Below, piece after piece: positions 33,868 to 42,041 of a stretch of DNA of 64,000 nt. Where the stretch lies: contig CP119313.1 of assembly GCA_029202485.1 (NCBI GenBank), positions 558,001 through 622,000 on the forward strand, written 5' to 3'. The position numbers and the translations under genes are program-made. The notes beneath the pieces were generated by a model. It was not told the origin of the DNA. It worked only from the letters and a program-made list of their open reading frames with translations, and did not search any database. This stretch comes from Candidatus Pedobacter colombiensis. Lineage in GTDB: Bacteria > Bacteroidota > Bacteroidia > Sphingobacteriales > Sphingobacteriaceae. Position 1 is the stretch's first letter; every line of letters starts with the position of its first letter.

Positions 33868-35401
33868 ATGAAAAATAAAAAATTTTTACTGCTCATTGCA
33901 ATTGTTTTCATGATCAGCTCATTGAAAGCGCAAAGCTATAGTTTTAACATTAAAGGTACGGTCGATTCCAGTATAGTGAACTATTTTAAGAACAAAAGTA
34001 TCCAGATAAAGCTCTACGATCCGGTGAAAAATTTGCTGGGAGGGGAAGTGATCACTGTTTTATTGGATTCAAAAAGAAGATTCAATATAAATGTGAAGTC
34101 TGCTTCAGCATTAACTTATGCTTCATTTTGGGTTGTAAATGACGGGAATAACAAAATGGAGCTAGGTAACATAGTGCCATTGACCTTTCCAGCGAGGAAT
34201 CACCGCACAAATGAATATTACTTGTTTGAAAATGGTGATGATATTACTATGGATGTTTGGCCGAATGGGTATCTTAGTTTTTCTGGAAAAGGCGCACAAA
34301 AATTAAACTGCCAATTCGATATTTATAATATTGAAGGGGGATCAAAAGGTGTACTGCTTAGATATATTGAACTAATAAATGCTAAAGACAATGATAAAGC
34401 ATTTAAATTAAATGATGATGATTTAAGTTTAATGACAAAATTACGTTTAAAGTTATTGGAAAGCTATAAGGGTGAATTTAGTGAATCGATATACAATAGA
34501 ATTTACTTAGATGCGATTGGCAACGCTCGTTTATGGGGATTAATTGAAAAGACTTACTTAATAGCATGGGGTCGTGATGAAGCTGCATTGTCCGCGTTAA
34601 GAAATTTAAATAAAATTCGTTCTGCTCAAGAACTAGAACTGCCTGTTGATTCAAATTTTATACCTCATTCTGCATATTATCCAGAATATATCTTTGAAAA
34701 AGAATGGAACATACAGCGGTTGCGCGCTAAGGATGTAGTTACTGGAGATTCATTTGTAGTGATGTATTGATGTTTTACAACAAAAATATCAGGGTGCCTT
34801 AAGAGATCAATTACTAATGATATGTATCAGTAAATTGAATCGTTTTTTTTCAGCTGAAATTCAATCGAGTTTAGGATTAGTGATGAAATCCATAACTGAC
34901 CCTGCTTATAAAAAAACATTGATCGCCTGGCAAAAGAAACAAAATGAAGTCTTTCCATTTGAACTACAAGATGCATCAGGTAATATTCGTAAATTAAGTG
35001 ATTATAAAGGTAAATTGGTCATTGTAGATTTTTGGTTCTCAGGATGTGGGCATTGTGAGGAATTAAATAAGACTATGGAAACGATCATTAAAAAGTACGA
35101 AAACAATAAAAATATTGTCTTTTTAACCATCTCATCTGACAGCGACAAAAAGACATGGTTAAAAAGTGTCTCAACGGGCTTGTATACCTCTCCAGGTACA
35201 ATTAATTTATATACGAATGGACTAGGGTTGGGACACCCAATTATAAAACATTATGGTTTTTATAGTGCTCCACAACAATTAATCATTGATAAAGATGGAA
35301 TGTTAATTACAGCACACCCCCCTCGCCCAGATGGGGGTGTAGATTATATGAAAAATTTTACTCAAATCATTGATAAGTACCTTAACGGTTTAAAATTATG
35401 A
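33868..35401 (+). pseudogene. TlpA-like oxidoreductase, array copy 2, frameshifted
   Basis: This copy is nearly identical to copy 1 but has one extra T at about 34767 (GTATTGATG in place of GTATGATG). The frame ends in a stop at 34770, and the thioredoxin part continues in another frame to 35401. The split halves cover the full length. The redox motif is C-G-H-C ('FSGCGHCEEL'), the variant found in many disulfide isomerases. A start at 34817 could produce the thioredoxin part alone, but it would lack a signal peptide. Unless the extra base is an assembly error, this copy is inactive. Confidence 0.85.
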
Positions 35402-35433
35402 TTTAAAGCTCGTTGAATTCATTCCTATAAAAC

Positions 35434-35475
35434 AAAGTAAAGTGATACGCTATAACATAGCGCTCACTTTACTTT
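35434..35475 (+). terminator. hairpin after TlpA copy 2
   Basis: The same hairpin as at 33716 but with a three-base change in the right arm (GCGCTCAC in place of GCGTATCAC), which leaves a small bulge. Confidence 0.45.
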
Positions 35476-35562
35476 AAAAATGTAGCCCTGATCATTAAAG
35501 GGCTGGTTGGGACAACCACAGGGGTAAATGCCTTTGGGATATTTGTTGTGAACTATTTTTAA
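35473..35562 (+). pseudogene. duplicated 3' end of the DUF4397 gene (remnant 2)
   Basis: A second copy of the last 30 codons of the 31401 gene, closer to the original than remnant 1. It precedes TlpA copy 3, as expected if the duplicated unit is DUF4397 tail plus TlpA gene plus hairpin. Confidence 0.85.
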
Positions 35563-35601
35563 TAGCATTAATTACCATTTACTATTTAATTACCATTTAT
35601 T

Positions 35602-37161
35602 ATGAAAATAAATACAAACCTATATATGCATCACTATAAAAAATTTTTACTGCTCATCGCAATTGTTTTCATGATCAGCTCATTGAAAGCGCAAAGCTAT
35701 AGTTTTAACATTAAAGGTAAGCTCGATTCCACTATAGTTAACTATTTTAATAACAAAAGTATTCAGATTAAGCTCTACGATCCGGCGAAAAATTTGCTGG
35801 GAGGGGAAGTGATCACTGTTTTATTGGATTCAAAAAGAAGATTCAATATAAATGTGAAGTCTGCTTCAGCATTAACTTATGCTTCATTTGAGCTTGTAAA
35901 TGAAGGGAATAACAAAAATGCGCTAGGTGTCTCGCTGCCATTGACCTTTCCAGCGAGGCTTCACGACGCAAAAGAATATTACTTGTTTGAAAATGGTGAT
36001 GATATTACTGTGGATGTTGGAGAGCAGGGGTATCTTCTTTTTTCTGGAAAAGGCGCAGAAAAATTAAACTGCCAATTCGATATTTATAATATTGAAGGGG
36101 GATCAAAAGGTATAGTGAAGAGATGGGGTAAACTAATAAATGCTAAAGACTATGATAAAGCATTTAAATTAAATGCTGAGGAGGTAAGTTTAATGATAAA
36201 ATTACGTTTAAAGTTATTGGAAAGCTATAAGGGTGAATTTAGTGAATCGATATACAATAGAATTTACTTAGATGCGATTGGCAACGCTCGTTTATGGGGA
36301 TTAAGTGAAAAAAGTGGCTTAGTATTATATGCTCGTAATGAAGCTGCATTGTCCGCGTTAAGAAATTTAAATAAAATGCGTGCTGATCAAGAGCTAGAAT
36401 TGACTGTTGATTCAAATTTTATACCTCATTCTGCATATTATCCAGCGTATATCTTTGAAAAAGAATGGAACATACAGCGGTTACGCGCTAAGGAAGCAGT
36501 TACTGGAGATTCATTTGTAGTGATGTATGATGTTTTACAACAAAAATATCACGGTGCCTTAAGAGATCAATTACTAATGATATGTATCAGTAAATTGAAT
36601 CGTTATTTTTCAGCTGAAATTCAATCGAGTTTAGGATTAGTGATGAAATCCATAACTGACCCTGCTTATAAAAAAACACTGATCGCCTGGCAAAAGAAAC
36701 AAAATGAAGTCTTTCCATTCGAACTACAAGATACAGCAGGTAACATTCGTAAATTAAGTGATTATAAAGGTAAATTGGTCATTGTTGATTTTTGGTTCAC
36801 CGGATGTGGGTATTGTGAGATATTAAATAAGACGATGGAAACGATCATTAAAAAGTACGAAAACAATAAAAATATTGTCTTTTTAACCATTTCATCTGAC
36901 AGCGACAAAAAGAGATGGTTAACAAGTGTCTCAACGGGCTTGTATACCTCTCCAGGTACAATTAATTTATATACGAATGGACTAGGATTGGGACACCCAA
37001 TTATAAAACATTATGGTTTTTATAGTGCTCCACAACAATTAATCATTGATAAAGATGGCATGTTAATTACAGCACACCCCCTTCGTCCAGATATGAGTTT
37101 AGAGGCTATGAAAAATTTTACTCAAATCATTGATAAGTATCTTAGTAAGGTCCCGAGATAG
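35602..37161 (+). CDS. TlpA-like thiol-disulfide oxidoreductase, array copy 3
   Basis: An intact copy (519 residues from this start; 511 from the ATG at 35626, which begins MHHYKKFLLLIAIV like copy 4). Domain order is as in copy 1. The redox motif is C-G-Y-C ('FTGCGYCEIL'). It differs from copies 1 and 2 in short blocks: 'VNEGNNKNALGVS', 'HDAKEYY', 'DVGEQGYLLF', 'GIVKRWGKL', 'EKSGLVLYARNE' and 'RPDMSLEAMKN', while the segments between are almost unchanged. The C-terminus ends YLSKVPR instead of YLNGLN. No hairpin follows it. Confidence 0.85.
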   Translation: MKINTNLYMHHYKKFLLLIAIVFMISSLKAQSYSFNIKGKLDSTIVNYFNNKSIQIKLYDPAKNLLGGEVITVLLDSKRRFNINVKSASALTYASFELVNEGNNKNALGVSLPLTFPARLHDAKEYYLFENGDDITVDVGEQGYLLFSGKGAEKLNCQFDIYNIEGGSKGIVKRWGKLINAKDYDKAFKLNAEEVSLMIKLRLKLLESYKGEFSESIYNRIYLDAIGNARLWGLSEKSGLVLYARNEAALSALRNLNKMRADQELELTVDSNFIPHSAYYPAYIFEKEWNIQRLRAKEAVTGDSFVVMYDVLQQKYHGALRDQLLMICISKLNRYFSAEIQSSLGLVMKSITDPAYKKTLIAWQKKQNEVFPFELQDTAGNIRKLSDYKGKLVIVDFWFTGCGYCEILNKTMETIIKKYENNKNIVFLTISSDSDKKRWLTSVSTGLYTSPGTINLYTNGLGLGHPIIKHYGFYSAPQQLIIDKDGMLITAHPLRPDMSLEAMKNFTQIIDKYLSKVPR

Positions 37162-37337
37162 GGCGTATTGACATTCTGAATAATATTTAGTAGCAATTTT
37201 TACAGGCTGAAGCGGTTCTTGTCTGGATTTGTTTAAGTCCATATTTATATAATAATAAGTTAAACCCTAAGCTAAATATAATTGTAAAAATAGAACCGTT
37301 AACCAAAAGCCCTTAATTGGGACTTTACAACCTACAT

Positions 37338-38870
37338 ATGCATCACTATAAAAAATTTTTACTGCTCATCGCAATTGTTTTCATGATCAGCTCATTGAAA
37401 GCGCAAAGCTATAGTTTTAACATTAAAGGTACGGTCGATTCCACTATAGTGAACTATTTTAAGAACAAAAGTATCCAGATCAAGCTCTACGATCCGCTGA
37501 AAAATTTGCTGGGAGGGGAAGTGATCACTGTTTTATTGGATTCAAAAAGAAGATTCAATGTAAATGTGAAGTCTGCTTCAGTATTAACTTATGCTTCGTT
37601 TTGGCTTGTAAATGAGGTGAATAATAGAATTGGGCTAGGTACTTTACTGCCATTGACCTTTCCATCGAGGCCTCACCGCGCAGCAGAATATTACTTGTTT
37701 GAAAATGGTGATGATGTTACTATGGATGTTGGAGAGAAAGGGTATCTTCTTTTTTCTGGAAAAGGCGCAGAAAAATTAAACTGCCAATTCGATATTTATA
37801 ATATTGAAGGGGGATCAAAAGCTGTACGGAATAGATGGATTAGACTAGAAAATGCTAAAGACTATGATAAAGCATTTAAATTAAATGCTGAGGAATTAAG
37901 TTTAATGACAAAATTACGTTTAAAGTTATTGGAAAGCTATAAGGGTGAATTTAGTGAATCGATATACAATAGAATTTACTTAGATGCGATTGGCAACGCT
38001 GGTTTATGGGGATTAACTGAAAAAACTAACTTATTAGTGTATGGTCGTGATGAAGCTGCATTGACTGCGTTTAGAAATTTAAATAAAATGCGTGCTGATC
38101 AGGAACTGGAATTGACTGTTGATTCAAATTTTATACCTCATTCTGCCTATTATCCAGAATATATCTTTGAAAAAGAATGGAACATACAGCGGTTGTACGC
38201 TAAGGATGCTGTGACTGGAGATTCATTTGTAGGGATGTATGATGTTCTACAACAAAAATATCAGGGTGCCTTAAGAGATCAATTACTCATGATATGTATC
38301 AGTAAATTGAATCGTTTTTTTTCAGCTGAAATTCAATCGAGTTTAGGATTAGTGATGAAATCCATAACTGACCCTGCTTATAAAAAAACATTGATAGCCT
38401 GGCAAAAGAAACAAAATGAAGTCTTTCCATTTGAACTACAAGATACATCAGGTCATATTCGTAAATTAAGTGATTATAAAGGTAAATTAGTCGTTGTAGA
38501 TTTTTGGTTCACCGGATGTGCGTATTGTGAGATATTAAATAAGACTATGGAAACGATCATTAAAAAGTACGAAAACAATAAAAATATTGTCTTTTTAACC
38601 ATCTCTTCCGACAGCGACAAAAAGACATGGTTAACAAGTATCTTAACGGGCAAGTATACTTCTCCAGGTACAATTAATTTATATACGAATGGACTAGGAT
38701 TGGGACATCCAATTATAAAACATTATGATTTTTATAGTGCTCCACAACAATTAATCATTGATAAAGATGGAATGTTAATTACAGCACACCCCCCTCGTCC
38801 GGATGCGAGTTTAGATCGTATGAAAAATTTTACTCAAATCATTGATAAGTATCTTAACGGTTTAAATTAA
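37338..38870 (+). CDS. TlpA-like thiol-disulfide oxidoreductase, array copy 4
   Basis: An intact copy of 510 residues, starting at the ATG at 37338 (an in-frame TTG at 37317 is less likely). The redox motif is C-A-Y-C ('FTGCAYCEIL'), unlike the C-G-x-C of the other three. Variable blocks include 'NEVNNRIGLGTLL', 'RPHRAAEYY', 'AVRNRWIRL', 'EKTNLLVYGRDE' and 'PDASLDRMKN'. The 176 bases before it differ from the spacers of the other copies and lack the DUF4397 remnant, so it may have its own promoter. A strong bidirectional terminator follows. Confidence 0.85.
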   Translation: MHHYKKFLLLIAIVFMISSLKAQSYSFNIKGTVDSTIVNYFKNKSIQIKLYDPLKNLLGGEVITVLLDSKRRFNVNVKSASVLTYASFWLVNEVNNRIGLGTLLPLTFPSRPHRAAEYYLFENGDDVTMDVGEKGYLLFSGKGAEKLNCQFDIYNIEGGSKAVRNRWIRLENAKDYDKAFKLNAEELSLMTKLRLKLLESYKGEFSESIYNRIYLDAIGNAGLWGLTEKTNLLVYGRDEAALTAFRNLNKMRADQELELTVDSNFIPHSAYYPEYIFEKEWNIQRLYAKDAVTGDSFVGMYDVLQQKYQGALRDQLLMICISKLNRFFSAEIQSSLGLVMKSITDPAYKKTLIAWQKKQNEVFPFELQDTSGHIRKLSDYKGKLVVVDFWFTGCAYCEILNKTMETIIKKYENNKNIVFLTISSDSDKKTWLTSILTGKYTSPGTINLYTNGLGLGHPIIKHYDFYSAPQQLIIDKDGMLITAHPPRPDASLDRMKNFTQIIDKYLNGLN

Positions 38871-38971
38871 TGATTTAAAGCTTTTTGAAGTAGCTACCAT
38901 AAATGATTTTGCGGGTGAAGTAGTGTACAGATTAAGAAATATCTTATTTTCAGAAAACAGGGCTAGCCGAT

Positions 38972-39020
38972 TACTGCAATGCCCCCATAAAGTGTCTAAC
39001 TTTATGGGGGCATTGCAGTA
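38972..39020. terminator. bidirectional terminator, 22-bp perfect stem
   Basis: A perfect 22-bp inverted repeat (38972-38993 with 38999-39020, loop GTCTA) separates the TlpA array from the convergent 39021 gene. It ends at the base next to that gene's stop codon. Confidence 0.75.
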
Positions 39021-41795
39021 TCATCTGACCCATAGCTTTTGCTCCATACTTCCGATGCCCCCGCTCATATTTGACCCTTCGAGTTTTAAAGTATAAGCCC
39101 CTGGTTTATCTGCAGTGTAAAAGGAGAATGTTCCTTTTCCATTCTTATCTGTAACTATGTTTGGTGCCCAGTAAATGGTTGAGCGAATATCAAAACCTCC
39201 ATCATTATTTTTCATGTTATATTTTGGTGAATAGAATTGGACATTGGAACTAAACACCATAGGTTTATAAAGAAATACACCGGTTGTTTTCTTTAAATAA
39301 GGTCCCTGGCCACCGTATGTAGTAACCTCTATAAAAGAATTATAAGCGAGTTCCGCCATTGGATTCATAAAAGCTTGTGCATAATTGCTCACGTATTTTG
39401 CAGAATTCATGACTTCGATTCCCTTAATATCCTCGGCAGTATAATAATCCAGGAAGTATTGAAAATACTCCTTGTATTCCTCTATGCCTCCTTCTGGTTT
39501 TGAAAAGTCTATATCTACCCCGTCAATAATCAGATGGACACGTTGACTATAGATAAAATATAGATTACGTTGCTTACCATAGCCAAGACTAAATCCTTTA
39601 ATGTTTTTCCAAAGTAGATCTCCAAGAGTTGTTTTACCGGCTTTTTGTAACTCCTGTTCGTTTAGGGCGAAGTCTGAACCGCCGTCTTCATTTAGATTTT
39701 TAGAATCTCTGATAAATTTAATGCCTTTTATTTTTACTTCTTTAAGCATATTGGGGTTCACTACTTTCTCATATTCATTATGGTAAGTAATTGTCTTACT
39801 CACCATATTCATTTGACCGCTGTCAATGTTTAAATACCAGGGGATGATTCGATCTTTAATCGGATTTAACAGCGGTGGTTTGAATTCATTAATCTCTATG
39901 CCCACATTGAAACTCTTCCCATTTTTATTTCTGCTTTGAATGAGATAAACAGCGGTATCAATAGGGAAAATTCTAGTGAAATTGAATTTACCTTCCTGAT
40001 TTGTGACGGTATCCCGAACAAATGATGGTTTTTTAGAAAGGAGAATTACTTTGGAGTTGTTTACGGGTTTGTTAAAGAAATTGAGTACCCTGCCATTTAT
40101 GGAGAAACTCTTTTCAGCGGAGATTTGCATAGGTTTTTGCGTACCAAATATGCTATCCCAATCATAATTTACCCATCCTTGAACCAGTAAGAGGTTGTCT
40201 AGATCTGTCCATACTTTCTCTGTTGTAACTGCAGGGAAATAATATCCTGGACTTTCTACTTTGCTCTTTAAATTGGAAGTCAAGAAAATATCTGATTTTA
40301 AAGAACGATCCAGACTATCGCTTTTTACTTGTGCATCATCTGTTACTGCAATGGAAAAACTGCCACTAACCGGAGCTCCGGATTTATCGGTTACCACAAT
40401 GTCGAAACCTACACTATCTCTTTTTGTGTAGGATTGTTTATTTGGAGTCAGTTTAACGCGTAGATAATCATTATGGTCGATGAAAACAATGCGTTCACTT
40501 ACAACTTGCCTGGTGCTATTGAGTAAGGTAAGCCGTGATACACCAGTAGGAAAGACTGATTTACTTACTTTAGTAGTGTATTGTGGTTTGCTCATCTTAA
40601 ATACAGCACCATAGTTTGGAATTCCGTTAGACTGACCTATTAAAAAGTAAATTTTGTTGATACTTAATAAATCGGGACTTAGGTTAACTGTAACGTCTAA
40701 AGAATCTTTATTGAAACCATTAGTCACACTAAGCACCAATCCTGAGGGTTTTACGGCAGGCAGGGGATATGATTTAGAGTAAGTTCCATTGGAGAACTTA
40801 ATTTTAGCTGTATAGATTTCACCTACCTGAGTATGCAAGTTCACTTTTCCGATACCAAGCTGGTTACTTACAAAAGAAGCTACGACTTCTTGCTTGCTGT
40901 TGAATATTTCGCCTGAAACTGGTTTCCCTTTTCCATTTTCTGTAATTGCTTTAAATGCCACTTTAGAATCAATACCGCCAATTAATGAACCGCTTTCTGG
41001 CAGGAATTGTAAATCAACAAGATCATCTCCATTATAGAGGATTGGAATTCTGTATTCGGCCGTGTGGGCATTGTTTTTTAGCGGTTGAACGGAAAGTGTT
41101 AACTGATTGGCATTAGCCTTTTCCGGGATGCTAAAATTAAAATCCACACTGCCGTTTACCGATGTTTTCAGGTTATCTTTATACCATACTTTGGTACCTT
41201 CGGTAACTTTAAGCTGAAGATCTGTTGAAGCTAGTGGTTGTAAGTCTATTGTTTTAAGTTGCAAGTCAATAACTGCTCGAGCTTTTCCTACAGCAGGGCT
41301 GGCCGCTATTTTTGAATTGATGAGTAAGTCCTGGGCATCTGGTGAACCAATATAAAACTGTTTCTTGAATATATAATGCTCATCAAAATTTCGCATCCAA
41401 TTGCTGTATGCGCGAATGGTATAAGCTCCTTGTTGAAAATCATCTCTGATAAGTGGAATATTGCCTATTCCAAGCCCCATAAAGATAGAAATCATAATTC
41501 GTTTGACCACCTGATTCCGGTCGTCCGCAATTTCTACATAGACAATCCCACTTTTTTTTGCAGGCGATAAATAACCAGCGTCGAATAAATAGGTTTTAAG
41601 CCATAAGGTATCGCCAGGTGCATAATAAGGTTTATCCATATGCAGGTAGATCTTTTCCATTGCATTAGTCTCGGCAGACTTGTTCATTCGGCCGAGTATC
41701 TCCTGAACGGCTTCCCTGGCTTCACTTTGAGCTGAAACGGTTGAAATTTGTAATAAAAAGTAAAATAAAAGCAGACCAATTGATAAGGTTTTCAT
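39021..41795 (-). CDS. MG2 / TonB-plug-like surface protein
   Basis: A 924-residue exported protein (signal to 'STVSAQ'). The N-terminal region has an alpha-2-macroglobulin MG2-like domain ('KIYLHMDKPYYAPGDTLWLK'). Several beta-sandwich domains follow. A carboxypeptidase-like regulatory domain ('INGRVLNFFNKPVNNSKVIL') lies near residue 570. A short plug-like domain ('TLGDLLWKNIKGFSLGYG', 'VHLIIDGVDIDF') lies near 735-800, and the C-terminal part has 'GKGTFSFYTADKPGAYTLKL'. Such proteins are common in Bacteroidota, often beside SusC genes, but their function is not established. No barrel is present, so it is not a transporter itself. It is a single gene convergent with the TlpA array. Confidence 0.75.
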   Translation of the reverse strand: MKTLSIGLLLFYFLLQISTVSAQSEAREAVQEILGRMNKSAETNAMEKIYLHMDKPYYAPGDTLWLKTYLFDAGYLSPAKKSGIVYVEIADDRNQVVKRIMISIFMGLGIGNIPLIRDDFQQGAYTIRAYSNWMRNFDEHYIFKKQFYIGSPDAQDLLINSKIAASPAVGKARAVIDLQLKTIDLQPLASTDLQLKVTEGTKVWYKDNLKTSVNGSVDFNFSIPEKANANQLTLSVQPLKNNAHTAEYRIPILYNGDDLVDLQFLPESGSLIGGIDSKVAFKAITENGKGKPVSGEIFNSKQEVVASFVSNQLGIGKVNLHTQVGEIYTAKIKFSNGTYSKSYPLPAVKPSGLVLSVTNGFNKDSLDVTVNLSPDLLSINKIYFLIGQSNGIPNYGAVFKMSKPQYTTKVSKSVFPTGVSRLTLLNSTRQVVSERIVFIDHNDYLRVKLTPNKQSYTKRDSVGFDIVVTDKSGAPVSGSFSIAVTDDAQVKSDSLDRSLKSDIFLTSNLKSKVESPGYYFPAVTTEKVWTDLDNLLLVQGWVNYDWDSIFGTQKPMQISAEKSFSINGRVLNFFNKPVNNSKVILLSKKPSFVRDTVTNQEGKFNFTRIFPIDTAVYLIQSRNKNGKSFNVGIEINEFKPPLLNPIKDRIIPWYLNIDSGQMNMVSKTITYHNEYEKVVNPNMLKEVKIKGIKFIRDSKNLNEDGGSDFALNEQELQKAGKTTLGDLLWKNIKGFSLGYGKQRNLYFIYSQRVHLIIDGVDIDFSKPEGGIEEYKEYFQYFLDYYTAEDIKGIEVMNSAKYVSNYAQAFMNPMAELAYNSFIEVTTYGGQGPYLKKTTGVFLYKPMVFSSNVQFYSPKYNMKNNDGGFDIRSTIYWAPNIVTDKNGKGTFSFYTADKPGAYTLKLEGSNMSGGIGSMEQKLWVR

Positions 41796-41917
41796 GTATA
41801 TGTTTTGGTTTCCAAAGAAAAATCTCCTTATCTAAATTATACTATTTTTTAATTCCTTTCAACTGATTAAGCAGATATGCTAATTTCGCATACTATTAAG
41901 GTATTATTTGATAGTCA

Positions 41918-41939
41918 ACACAAAATATATCTTTTGTGT
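41918..41939. promoter_or_regulatory. inverted repeat upstream of the HTCS gene
   Basis: ACACAAAA and TTTTGTGT form a perfect 8-bp inverted repeat around TATATC, about 100 bases before the chosen start. It may be an operator; nothing else in the gap between 41795 and 42042 stands out. Confidence 0.4.
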
Positions 41940-42041
41940 AAAGGCTGAGGAGCTAGTTAAATGCCGGCCTTCGGGCAGAGTGGTTTATTTTGTATCTTTA
42001 AAGCGGAAATGACTAAACCTATTAACCTTCATAAAATAGCC

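Noticed and set aside
32151..38870. Diversity-generating retroelement behind the TlpA patches
   Set aside because: No reverse transcriptase or template repeat is present in the window, and the changes are not limited to adenines.
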